64,000 bases of DNA, taken from assembly GCA_023055505.1 (NCBI GenBank), contig JALIRH010000078.1, positions 248,001-312,000 on the forward strand. Direction: 5' to 3'. The DNA comes from Callipepla californica brunnescens. Its lineage: Eukaryota; Chordata; Aves; Galliformes; Odontophoridae. Each line of letters starts with the position of its first letter. Position 1 is the first letter of the stretch. A model generated the notes under the pieces. It had not been told where the DNA came from. It was given only the letters and a program-made list of their open reading frames with translations, and made no database searches. Below, piece by piece: positions 1 to 10,194 of this stretch. Made by a program: the position numbers and the translations under genes.

Positions 1-949
1 GTGGAGGGTGGGACAAGTTGATGGGGCCTCTCGGTGTTTGAGGAAGGGCTGCTGGGTGGATGAGGTGGTGGCTGTGATGGGGTATTGCGGGCGGGTTTGG
101 CACAGTGAGGGTGAGGAAGGGCACCTCTGTGTTGGGACTGGGCACGGAGACACGAGTGAAAGGTGATGGTGAGACGTGCTCCAGCGGGCGTCTGATACGG
201 GAACAGTAAAGGCTGTGGTGGTCTTAGGAGGGAGAAGCTGCTTGTGTGGTCACGGCTGGTAGCGACAGCACGGATTTATCCCGAGTTGTTCCTTGATCCC
301 CTCTTGTCATGGGTTGTCTGTGCTGGTTGTTGGCTTGTTTGTCATAGTGGGCAAATGCTAGCAAGCTTGCGTTGCCATCTCAGGTGTCTTAGATGCTAGC
401 ACTTGGTCAGTGCCTGCTGGTAGCAGCGTGTCTGAAGCCAGTTTTGCATTGGGTACGTGATTTTCAACCCTTTATCAAGCAAAGGGCCGTTTCCATCAAT
501 GACTTTGTTGACCTTTACCTCTTAAGACCTGAAGCTGGGGCGTGCTGAGACCTGCTGGGCAGTGCTGGGATGCCCTGCAGCACAGCTGGAATGCCAAGGG
601 CACTGTCAGAGATAGCGAAGTGAGGAGCATCACTGTGCTTCGGAATTGGGAGCGTGCACTGCTTTGTGGCAGAACTGACTGTTGGAGAGCAGGGCAGTGT
701 GACTTAAGGAGAGAGCAGTGTTTTCTGGGCTGTGCTGATGCTCATATCTTCCTCTGAGCACACTGCTCGTCCAAAGAGCAGATGGGCGGCGTGCTGCTGG
801 CTTTGCTGTGAGCTCTTCAGCAGCGAGTGGACTTTGTGGTGTGGGCTCTGTGTTTGCTGTGTGCAGAGCACTGAGGAGCGTGGCTGGGGCTACGAGATCT
901 GCTAGGAGTGCTTCCAGGGCTTTGGGAAGTACTTCAGAGGAAAAAGGGA
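1..949. other. No recognisable gene
   Basis: I recognise no conserved protein, splice-flanked exon or RNA gene here. The open frames are short and lack family motifs. The stretch is moderately GC-rich and ends where the LTR-like DNA of the antisense retroviral remnant begins. Confidence 0.5.
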
Positions 950-1368
950 GATGAGCCCCAAAACAAAACAGCGGCAACGCTCTGAGGGGGAAAAGCTGAT
1001 TTACTAAATAAGACACCAGGAAGTAAATAACACGATATAATACAATACAATTTGGAATGAAGCCCAATGAATCAAACAAAATGAGTGAGAGAGAGAGAGA
1101 GAGAGAGAGAGTGAGTGCCCGATAACCCGAAGGCCTTACGCTAACGCTGAAGGCGGACGGCAGCGAGCACCCACTGCTGAGTGATCCTAGAGGAAAGAGA
1201 GAGAACGTCCCGTGACTGCAGAGAGTTTTTATCTGTTCCCTCTGAGCGGAAAACACGTGAAAAAATACACTGCAAAGTCCTCTGGGAATGTAGTTCTCTT
1301 TGACTCTTAATGCACTCCGTGATGTTATGATGTGGAATACCAGTACCAAAAAATCATAAAACCATGAC
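950..1368 (-). mobile_element. Probable antisense LTR of an endogenous retrovirus
   Basis: On the minus strand the retroviral integrase fragment is followed by a purine-rich, polypurine-tract-like stretch at about 1369-1382 and then by this AT-rich segment, the expected position of a 3' LTR. It contains a (GA)12 dinucleotide run at 1087-1110. The LTR ends are not sharply defined and I see no second LTR with matching ends, so the boundaries are approximate. Confidence 0.4.
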
Positions 1369-1479
1369 GTTCCACCCCTTATTCCACAGCACTACATCAT
1401 GCTTGATACATACAGAAGAACAATGATTGACATGCATTAGATACGCACACACAACATATATACAAGTATATACATGGAA

Positions 1480-2151
1480 TTACTGAGGGCGGTCTCCAGA
1501 CATCAAATTCCCTTGTGGTACACACTGAACATCCCCATTCTTCTGCATCACCCACCGGGTAGACCCAGGTCCCTGAGCAAAGACAGTTCCACGGAGAGGT
1601 TTGCCCTCTCCAGGAGCTGGAAGGACCCAAACCGCTTTTCCCAACGTGTTCTTCACGTGTACTGCAGGGACCTTATCTCCTCTACAGTCGGCAGAGAGCT
1701 GGACTGGGCAGTACCATTGCGATTGATGGATCCTCGGGTGTTGACCAACCAGGTGGCTTCTGCCAAATTTTTCTCCCAGTACTTAAATGTTCCACCACCC
1801 ATTGCTTTCAACATTGTTTTTAACAATCCATTGTACCTTTCAGTTTTACCAGAAGCTGGTGCATGATAGGGGATATGATAAATCCCCTCAATGCCATGAT
1901 CTTTGGCCCAAGTATTTACAAGAGAATTTTGAAAATGAGTTCCATTATCAGACTCAGTTCTCTCTGGAGTGCCATGTCGCCACAGGACTTGTTTCTCCAG
2001 ACCTAGAATGGTGTTTCGGGCGGTAGCATGGGGTACTGCGTATGTTTCAAGCCACCCAGTGGTCGCCTCCACCATGGTGAGCACATAACGCTTACCACTG
2101 CGAGACCGTGGCAAGGTGATATAATCAACCTGCCACGCCTCCCCATATTTA
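1480..2151 (-). pseudogene. Endogenous retrovirus pol (integrase) remnant
   Basis: The minus-strand reading frame from about 2151 down to 1653 encodes an integrase catalytic core. It shows a WQVDY-type first aspartate, an SDNGTHF second aspartate and a GKTERYNG glutamate, the D,D-35-E order of retroviral integrases. A stop at 1653 breaks the frame, and integrase C-terminal-like sequence continues in another frame to about 1490. Only 100 or so bases then separate it from the polypurine tract, so no env gene is present in this copy. Reverse transcriptase and gag are missing, because module copy 1 abuts the core at 2152. This is an old, non-functional genomic copy. Its exact retroviral group is not determined. 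Confidence 0.85.
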
Positions 2152-3615
2152 GCTTGGGGTGCAGTGTGCCTGCTGCCAGGCCTGCGGCAAACACAAGGTC
2201 GTGGGGAGAGCCACGGATGTCCACTGCTGCCCCGGGATGTGGGGGGGGTTCAGCACCCCGGGGTGTGCGGGTGGGGCCGCCCCAAGAGGACAGGGGTGTG
2301 GCTAGGGGCGCTTGGGGGTCACAATGGGGCAGCTGTGGGTCACAATGGGGGTTCCAGAAGGGTTGCGTTTGGGTGCTCAGGGCTTGCAACCGGGATGCTC
2401 AGTGCGGCGGGAGGAGACGTGGGGGGGGGAGGAGACGAGGGGGGGGGCGGCGAAAATGGGGGTACGGCCACGCGGGGAGGCCGTGGGGGGGGGGAGGGGA
2501 GGGGGGGTGCGGCTGCGAAGGGGGGGTACGGCGTGGGTGGGGGGGCGGTGGGGGGGGGGGAGGTACTGAAAGCGGGGTGCGACTGCAAAAGGTGAAATGG
2601 GAACGGGAGGTGAGGGGTGGGCTGCGCCTGCAAAGTGCAGTACAGCTTGGGTGGGTGGGAGGGAGGGGGAGGGTACTGAAAGCAGGGTGCAACTGCAAGA
2701 AGTGCAATGGGGGGAGGGGGGGGGGGGGGTGCAGCTGCAAAGGGGGGGGCCCTGGAAAGCAGGGTGCAACTGCCAAAAGTGCAATGGGGGGAGGGGGGGG
2801 GTGCAGCTGCAAAAAGGAGGGGTGCTGAAAAGCAAGGGGCAACTGCAAAAGGTGCACTGCATATTGAGGCCGAGGGCTGCACTGCAAAGCAGGGTTGCAC
2901 AGGGCTGGGGTGCAGATCGGATTGAGCTGCATGTGTAAAGTGGGGGGGGGGGAGGGGGGCAGAAGGGGGTGCACCAGGACGAGAGGTGCAGTGCAAAGAT
3001 GGGTGTGGGAAAGTGGGGGGCTGTAGCTGATCCGGAGCAAAAAGTTATGGAGAAACAGTGCAAGGAGAAGGAAGTAGAAATGTCTGAGCAGAAGCCCGTG
3101 CTGATGTTAGAAGAAGGAACCCAACCTGGCAGCCAACTCTGTAAAGGCCTGAAATAAAAGTGAAGCAGTGCTCTTCAGCTTGCTGTGCTCGTTGGCTTTC
3201 GGGCGCTGGGTGCGGAAGCAGCCCTTGTTGATGGGCGAGGGGGGTGCTGAAGCAAGGTGGGGTTCAGCTGGAGGGAGGGGTGTGGAGAGGTGTGCCATGC
3301 TGCAAGCATCAGAGGGAGGTGGGGTGCAAGGTGGGGTGCCAGGGGTGCAGTGCAAAGGGGAGGAACGTGGAGGCAAGGCGTGCAAAGGCCGTGCTGGGTG
3401 CAAAGAGAAGGGGATCTGGAAGAGTGCCGCTGCTGGAGGGGTGCTGCAGGGTGCTGCAGCGTGGGGCACAGAGAGCTCGCCTGGCTCCGGGGACTGCAGA
3501 GCACTGGGAGAGCACAGCAGCTGCTCAGAGGGGAACGGGGCAGTGGGGTATGCAGAGCTGCTTCCAGCACGGACACAACCGGTGGGCGTTGGTTGCTCTT
3601 CTGGGCCAGCACGCT
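2152..3615 (+). repeat. G-rich duplicated module, copy 1
   Basis: This segment is near-identical over long stretches to 6957-8915 and 10195-11523. The first 250 bases are ordinary GC-rich sequence. About 2400-2950 is a degenerate tandem array built on a GGTGCAGCTGCAAA-like core with long runs of G. The last 650 bases are unique-looking and carry an AATAAA at about 3153. It replaces the 5' part of the retroviral pol at 2152 and is interrupted at 3616 by the 3' end of an antisense CR1. The long minus-strand proline-rich frames here are by-products of C-runs. Confidence 0.85.
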
Positions 3616-5130
3616 CATAGATTCATAGATTCATTAGGTTGGAAAGGACCTACAAGATCATCTAGTCCAACCATCCTCACACCACCATCCCCACCCACCA
3701 AGCTACTCAATCAAATCCCTCAGCACCTCATCTAAACGCTTCTTGAACAGCGCTAGGGACGGTGCCTCAACCCCCTCCCTAGGCAGGCCATTCCAGTGCC
3801 TGACCGCTCTCGCAGAGAAAAAATTTCTCCTCAAATCTAATCTAAATCTTCCCCGGCACAACTTGTGGCCATTCCCTCTCGTCCTGTCATTAGTTAACTG
3901 GGAGAAGAGGCCGACCCCCTCTGAACACAGTACTGAACCCAACTGAATGCAGTACTCGAGAGCTGAGTACAGGGGGTGATCACCTCCCTGCTCCTGCTGG
4001 CCACACTATTCCTAATACAGGCCAGGATGCCATTGGCCTTCTTGGCCACCTGGGCACACTGCCGGCTCATGTTGAGCCGAGCATCAACCAACACCCCCAG
4101 GTCCTTTTCCTCTCTACACTCCTCAAGCCATTCTGCCCCAAGCCTATAGCATTGCATGGGGTTATTGTGGCCAAAGTGCAGCACCCGGCACTTGGCCTTA
4201 TTGAACCTCATCCTGCTGAGCTCAGCCCAGCTGTCCAGCCTATCCAGATCCTGCTGAAGGGCCTCCCTGCCCTCAGGCAGATCGACACATCCTCCCAACT
4301 CAGTGTCATCCGCAAACTTACTGAGGGTACACTCAATCCCCTCATCCAGGTCATCAGTAAAGATATTAAACAGTATGGGCCCCAATACCGACCCCTGGGG
4401 GACACCACTCGTGACAGGACGCCAGCTGGACTTGACTCCATTAACCACTACCCGCTGGGCACGGCCCTCTGGCCAATTCTCAACCCAGAGAAGAGTGAAC
4501 CTGTCCACACCACGGGCTGCTAGTTTCCCCAGGAGAATACTGTGGGAGACCGTGTCAAAGGCTTTGCTGAAGTCCAGGTAGACTGCATCAACAGCCTTTC
4601 CCTCATCTACCAGTCTGGTCACCCAGTCGTAGAAGGAGACTGGACAAGCACGAGCTGCCCTTTGTGAACCCGTGCTGGCTGGGTCTGATCCCCTGGTTGC
4701 CATGCACGTGCCGTGCGATCTCCCTCAAGATCAACTGCTCCATAACTTTCCCTGATGCCGAGGTCAGGCTGACAGGCCTGGAGTTCCCCGGATCTTCCTT
4801 ACGGCCTTTCTTGTAGATGGGAGTCACATCGGCAAGCCTCCAATCTTGCGGGACCTCTCCAGATGCCCAGGAATGCTGATAGATGGCAGAAAGTGGCTTG
4901 GCAATCACCTCTGCCAGCTCCCTCAGCACCCTTGGGTGGATCCCATCTGGTCCCACGGACTTGCGGCAGTTCAGATGGAGGAGCAGGTCTCTGACTGTCT
5001 CTGCTGGGATCACAGGGGGTGTATGATGCGCTTCGTCCCAGACTTCCAGGTCAGGGCGAGGAGTATCCTGAGGATAACTGATCTGTCTATTAAAGACAGA
5101 CGTGAGGAAGGCATTGAGAACCTCAGCCTT
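3616..5130 (-). mobile_element. CR1 LINE, antisense, 5'-truncated (CR1-a)
   Basis: The 3' end lies at about 3616-3640, where the plus strand shows CATAGATT octamer-type repeats followed by the conserved CR1 3'-UTR. Moving up in coordinate, the minus strand encodes part of the CR1 reverse transcriptase. It has a [12 protein letters not shown] motif, a [10 protein letters not shown] motif and the catalytic FADD box at 4305-4316. The reading frame is broken near 4650, where one ORF ends and the upstream part (LNCRKSVGPDG, PISAIYQ-like) continues in another frame. Homology to CR1-b ends near 5130, where LTR-like sequence begins. The copy is inactive. Confidence 0.95.
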
Positions 5131-5199
5131 TTCCGCCCATTTCCAGCTGAACCCAGATTGTGCCGTGACGGTTCTGGGACAAAGCCTTGTCACGCTCCA

Positions 5200-6150
5200 A
5201 TATAAAGGAGGGAGACGAGGTTCTTTATATGTATGTGTATACCCGATGGTGAGATGAAGACACAGCGGGTCAAATGTTAGCCCAACCAGTTTATTATAAT
5301 AACTAGATGCTTAGGGATATGGGGAAGGGAAGGTGGGCGATAGAAAAGAGATGAAAAGCAAGGAGACTTGGCAGAAAGCAAGAAAGAGAGAGAAAGAGAG
5401 AGCATCACCACCGTGGATCCGGCGAGGTCCGTAGTCCGTTGGTCTCAGGAACTCGTCTGGTCTCCGCGGGGGATGGGAGAAAGCCGGGAAGTTTCACAGC
5501 AAGCAGGCACCGTGCGGGGGGGGGTCTTCCAAAGAGCTTTTTCCCTCAGGAAAGGCTCTTCTTCAAAGTCTTTGGTTTAGTGGTGCCGAGAAAACCAACT
5601 GAGCAAGTCGACGCATCAATGAGTTATGTCAGGCGGCTATTCCCCCCATTGCAGCACTGGGTACATGGGGGATCGCTCCACCAAACATGCACACCGAAGA
5701 GAGAAACGAATACATATTTAAAGGTATAGCACATGCATATTCATCACATTCCAAACTCTGGTTATCGAGGGGATTAAACCTAAGGGTCAATTTTGCTGTA
5801 AATTTTCAAACCTTGAAGGGGGAGAGCTCCTCACCATTCATGTGGGTGTTTTGTTTTAAGAGAGACGTCTGTTTGGTTATCTTGTTGGGACAACAGGATG
5901 TCTGTCCTGCTTTCTTTAGCTGCCTCCATGTTCTGGCATTAGTTTGATTTCTGCCCACCCAACACATCTGGCCCAACAGATAAATCAACAGGGAGTAGCA
6001 CCTTTGGTGCCATACAAGTATTATTGTCCTTTGTGGTGATCAGCTTCTCCAAGCCGGACCCCAAAAAAGACGGCTTGCCCCTATTTCTGCTTATCTGTAC
6101 AACCACAAAGGGAGACAACCATCGAGATGATTTGCAGTTGTCAGTTAGAG
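5200..6150 (-). mobile_element. Antisense LTR-like segment, copy A
   Basis: Positions 5676-6140 match 13250-13726 with scattered substitutions and small indels (for example the shared plus-strand stretch around GAGAGAAACGAATAC and a common run near GATCAGCTTCTCCAAGCC). On the minus strand an AATAAA occurs at about 5290 before a purine-rich (GA-type) stretch, the arrangement of an LTR R/U5 region. I read both as antisense copies of one avian LTR family. No internal retroviral genes adjoin this copy, so it may be a solo LTR. Confidence 0.6.
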
Positions 6151-6956
6151 TCTTACAGTCAGAAAGGCCTTGTGAAGCAAGCTTTGAGACAACAAAAGTA
6201 AAAACCAGTTTCTGTTTCACAAGCCTGGCTGCAGTGCTCCCAGCAGCTCCAGCTGATGCTGTCACCTCCGCCAGCACCGAGTGCTGTCTGCCCAGAGCTG
6301 GGGGAGCTGGAACGGCACTGCTGCGTCTGTCCCTCACCCCCTCCCTCTCCTACACAGCCTTAAAATACCGCTCGGGTGCGAAGGGAAGCGCTCAGCAGCA
6401 GCACCACCTTCCACGTGGGATCAGGGGAAGCAGAAGCAGCCCACGCCTGCGGGACGCACATGGGTCACACTGCAGAGCCGTGCCCCACAAAGGAAACAAG
6501 TGCCCCAACAGACAGCAGCCAAAAAAAGGGAGGAACCCCCGCGATGCTCCTGGACCAACTGCACTGCCAGCTCAGCAGCCACTCATGGGGACAACACTGC
6601 AGGACAGCTGTGGGGGATCCCGAGCTGGGAGAGGGGGACAACAGGAGGCACCGAGCCACAATTAAAGCCACGCTGTTAATCAACAGCCCGCGCCGCGAGC
6701 GTTCCCCTCTTGGAGGGAGTTGCCTTGCAAAGCCCTGCTGGATGTGCTCGCATCCCAAGGGCCGGGTTGGGCTCTCCCACATCCCCGGGGGAGACGTCGT
6801 CCCCAGAGGAACCCTTGCAAAGTTGCAGAGCAGCTCCTCCTCAAACACAGCCCTCTACCACAGCCCCGCAGAACGCTGTGGATGCGGGAGCAGCAGGCCT
6901 AGCTCACAGCCAGCAATAAAGACCATTAATGCTGTGTGGCATGAAAGCCGGGCCAC
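6151..6956. other. Unassigned sequence with a plus-strand AATAAA
   Basis: No protein family is recognisable. A plus-strand frame of about 240 codons crosses this interval and runs on into module copy 2, but it has no motif or clear compositional support. An AATAAA lies at 6915-6920, about 40 bases before the module starts. That would fit the 3' end of an unidentified transcript that has been cut by the module junction. Confidence 0.35.
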
Positions 6957-8915
6957 GCTTGGGGTGCAGTGTGCCTGCTGCCAGGCCTGCGGCAAACACA
7001 AGGTCGTGGGGAGAGCCACGGATGTCCACTGCTGCCCCGGGATGTGGGGGGGGTTCAGCACCCCGGGGTGTGCGGGTGGGGCCGCCCCAAGAGGACAGGG
7101 GTGTGGCTAGGGGCGCTTGGGGGTCACAATGGGGCAGCTGTGGGTCACAATGGGGGTTCCAGAAGGGTTGCGTTTGGGTGCTCAGGGCTTGCAACCGGGA
7201 TGCTCAGTGCGGCGCTCAGAGGGTCACAGCGGGGGTGGCAGTTTTGGGGCTCTCGGGGAGCTGCAATTAGGGTTCTCAGGAGATCGCACTGGGGTGGGCA
7301 GGGGGTGTACCCGAGGCACTCGCAGCTCTTACCCCACGCACCCAGGGTGTCCTTCCCTCCGTCCCGGGGGTCCCTCCGTCCCGGGGTCACCCACCCCGAC
7401 CCCCCCAGCACCGGGAAGGCTTTGCGGATTTTGGCATGCCCCTCGGCCCCTACCCATCTTCATCAGGCAGGCCAGGAGGATCCAGAGGGAGGGAGATCTC
7501 GAAGGGGATGCGGACGTGCTTGTAGTCGATGCCCAGCACCGGGAAGGCTTTTGGCGTGCCCCTCGGCCGAGTGGTTGTGGTGCAGCTTGTGGGGCGAGGG
7601 GGGGAGAAGGTGGAGGCAGGGACACGCGGGGGAGCGGCGTAAATGGGGGTACGGCCACGCGGGGAGGCCGTGGGGGGGGGAGGGGGGAGGGAGGGGGTGC
7701 GGCTGCGGCGTGGGGTACGGCGTGGGTGGGTGGGTGGGGGGTGGGGGGTGAAAGCGGGGTGCGTCTGCAAAAGGTGAAATGGGAACGGGAGGTGAGGGGT
7801 GGGGTGCAGCTGCAAAGGGGGGGGGGGTACTGCTGAAAAGCAGAGTGCAACTGCAATAGGTGCAGTGAGGAGTGGGGTGCAGCTGCAAAGTGGGGTACGG
7901 CTTTAAGAGGGAGGGGGGGCCCTGGAAAGCAGGGTGCAACTGTAAAAGGTGAAATGGGAACGGGAGGTGAAGAGAGGGGTGCAGCTTTAATGGGGGGTTC
8001 TGAAAAGCACGGTGCAACTGTAGAAGGTGAAATGGGAATGGGAGGTGAGAAGTGGGGTGCAGCTGCAAAATGGGGTACGGCTTTAGAGGGAGGGGGGGCC
8101 CTGAAAGGCAGGGTGCAACTGCCAAAAGTGCAATGGGGGGAGGGGGGCTGCAGCTGCAAAAAGGAGGGGTGCTGAAAAGCAAGGGGCAACTGCAAAAGGT
8201 GCACTGCAAATGGGGGCCGAGGGCTGCACTGCAAAGCAGGGTTGCACAGGGCTGGGGTGCAGATCGGATTGAGCTGCATGTGTAAAGTGGGGGGGGGGAG
8301 GGGGGCAGAAGGGGGTGCACCAGGACGAGAGGTGCAGTGCAAAGATGGGTGTGGGAAAGTGGGGGGCTGCAGCTGATCCGGAGCAAAAAGTTATGGAGAA
8401 ACAGTGCAAGGAGAAGGAAGTAGAAATGTCTGAGCAGAAGCCCGTGCTGATGTTAGAAGAAGGAACCCAACCTGGCACCCAACTCTGTAATAAAATAAAT
8501 CAATAAAATAAAATAAAATAAAATAAAAGTGAAGCAGTGCTCTTCAGCTTGCTGTGCTCGTTGGCTTTCGGGCGCTGGGTGCGGAAGCAGCCCTTGTTGA
8601 GGGGCGAGGGGGGTGCTGAAGCAAGGTGGGGTTCAGCTGGAGGGAGGGGTGTGGAGAGGTGTGCCATGCTGCAAGCATCAGAGGGAGGTGGGGTGCAAGG
8701 TGGGGTGCCAGGGGTGCAGTGCAAAGGGGAGGAACGTGGAGGCAAGGCGTGCAAAGGCCGTGCTGGGTGCAAAGAGAAGGGGATCTGGAAGAGTGCCGCT
8801 GCTGGAGGGGTGCTGCAGGGTGCTGCAGCGTGGGGCACAGAGAGCTCGCCTGGCTCCGGGGACTGCAGAGCACTGGGAGAGCACAGCAGCTGCTCAGAGG
8901 GGAACGGGGCAGTGG
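6957..8915 (+). repeat. G-rich duplicated module, copy 2
   Basis: This copy starts at the same base as copy 1 (shared from GCTTGGGGTGCAG). It differs in three ways. First, about 420 bases (roughly 7215-7635) containing SLC9A1-derived sequence are present here and absent from copies 1 and 3. Second, the GGTGCAGCTGCAAA-type array is rearranged and longer. Third, the AATAAA at the array's distal end is expanded into an (AATAA)n-like run at 8488-8528. The copy stops at 8916 where it meets the interior of a CR1. Confidence 0.85.
7405..7620 (-). pseudogene. SLC9A1: SLC9A1 (NHE1) N-terminal coding fragment, broken
   Basis: The minus strand encodes KAFPVLGIDYKHVRIPFEIS and, in another frame, WILLACLMKMG. 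Together these match the end of the N-terminal extracellular part and the first membrane segment of the Na+/H+ exchanger NHE1. Upstream, an NHS-containing stretch (HNHSAEGHAK) fits the NHE1 region before the membrane. An 8-base deletion after GHAK and a 4-base CCTC duplication before WILL disrupt the frame. After LMKMG the sequence reads GGTAGGGG, a possible old splice donor. Immediately beyond (7405-7446) part of the segment is repeated, and this repeat keeps the undeleted GHAKIRKAFPVL version. SLC9A1 is a near neighbour of GPATCH3 in human 1p36.11, so local duplication is a plausible source. It is not functional. Confidence 0.8.
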
Positions 8916-9760
8916 GGTCAAAGGCTTTGCTGAAGTCCAGGTAGACCACATCAACAGCCTTTCCCTCATCTACCAGTCTGGTCACCCTGTCATAGAAGGA
9001 GATGAGGTTGGACAAGCACGACCTGCCCTTTGTGAACCCGTGCTGGCTGGGTCTGATCCCCTGATTGCCATGCACGTGTGTGTGATCTCCCTCAAGATCA
9101 ATTGCTCCATAACTTTCCCTGATGCCGAGGTCAGGCTGACAGGCCTGGAGTTCCCCGGATCTTCCTTACGGCCTTTCTTGTAGATGGGAGTCACATCGGC
9201 AAGCCTCCAATCTTGCGGGACCTCTCCAGATGCCCAGGAATGCTGATAGATGGCAGAAAGCGGCTTGGCAATCACCTCTGCCAGCTCCCTCAGCACCCTT
9301 GGGTGGATCCCATCTGGTCCCATGGACTTGCGGCAGTTCAGATGGAGGAGCAGGTCTCTGACTGTCTCTGCTGGGATCACAGGGGGTGTATGATGCGCTT
9401 CGTCCCAGACTTCCAGGTCAGGGCGAGGAGTATCCTGAGGATAACTGGTCTGTCTATTAAAGACAGACGTGAGGAAGGCATTGAGAACCTCAGCCTTTTC
9501 CTTATCCTCTGTGGTTCCATTCCCTGCCGCATCAAGTAAAGGAGAGAAATTCTCCTTAGTTCTTCTTTTCCTGTTAATATATTTGTAAAAGGAATTTTTG
9601 CTCTCCTTTTCTGCAGTAGCCGGTCTAAGTTCAAGCTGGGCTTTTGCATTTCTAACTTCCTGCCTGCAAATCTTGGCAAGTTCCCTGCAGTCTCCCCAAG
9701 CAGCCTGTCCCATCTTCCAGAGGACACAGACTCTCTTTTTCTCCCGGTTCATCCCCACTG
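8916..9760 (-). mobile_element. CR1 LINE, antisense fragment (CR1-b)
   Basis: Positions 8917-9502 match 4554-5130 of CR1-a almost base for base. The match covers the reverse transcriptase region with LNCRKSMGPDG, DWRLADVTPIYKKG and NSRPVSLTS. Beyond 9502 this copy keeps about 260 more bases of upstream CR1 ORF2 (NSFYKYINRKRR region), which CR1-a has lost. Its own 3' half and 3'-UTR are missing because the module joins it inside the reverse transcriptase. The frame is open for 258 codons but the element is truncated at both ends. Confidence 0.93.
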
Positions 9761-10194
9761 GATGAAGTTGAAGTCCACAGCTCTGCCATCAGAAGGAGCA
9801 AGTCCCCTCGGCCACTTCAGCCTCGGTGATCTCCGTCGCCAGCACTGAGAAAAACCAAGCGTCCTCTGCCCCAGTTTCCTCTCGACTTCCACACCAAGGG
9901 CATCCGCAGCCCGCCTGGTCTGCGTGGAGCTTCAGGTCCCCGTGAGGACGGCATCCGAGAGAAGAAGATCAAGCCCGAATTCCTCTCCCGTGCGTCCCGC
10001 GGGGCCGAGCTGCAGCCAACACTGCCACCCCACGGCGCTTCACGCGGATCCACGCTGCGCCCTCGACACAGAACGGCGCTCAGCGGGCGGGGCTCGCGGC
10101 GCTCCTCCGCGACTACAACTCCCAGCAGGCTTTGCGCGGCACCCCGCTCCCGCCCCCTCCCCGCGCCGATTGGCCGAGCCCCGCCGTGGCGCTC
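9761..10194. promoter_or_regulatory. Orphan CpG-island promoter with ZNF143-type motif
   Basis: This 430-base stretch is rich in CpG. At 10112-10130 it contains ACTACAACTCCCAGCAGGC, a close match to the ZNF143/THAP11 promoter motif. GC boxes (GGGCGGGGC near 10085) and an ATTGG CCAAT-type box near 10170 are also present. These are features of housekeeping promoters, yet no recognisable first exon lies on either side. CR1-b borders it on the left and module copy 3 on the right. A minus-strand frame at 9817-10053 is open but unrecognised. It may be a displaced promoter left by the rearrangements. Confidence 0.5.

Noticed and set aside
2340..3063. Long minus-strand proline-rich open frames (also at 7329-8386 and 10193-10950)
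   Set aside because: They are the C-rich complement of the G-run arrays, overlap in all frames, and have no conserved motif. Except for the embedded SLC9A1 fragment they are not genes.
2969..3157. A 62-codon plus-strand frame kept in all three module copies (also 8315-8506, 10879-11067)
   Set aside because: Nearly all differences between copies change the amino acid, and copy 2 alters the C-terminus through the AATAA run. There is no sign of selection on protein.
3894..9758. CR1 reverse-transcriptase frames as host genes
   Set aside because: The FADD and [10 protein letters not shown] motifs and the CR1 3'-UTR identify them as truncated LINE copies.
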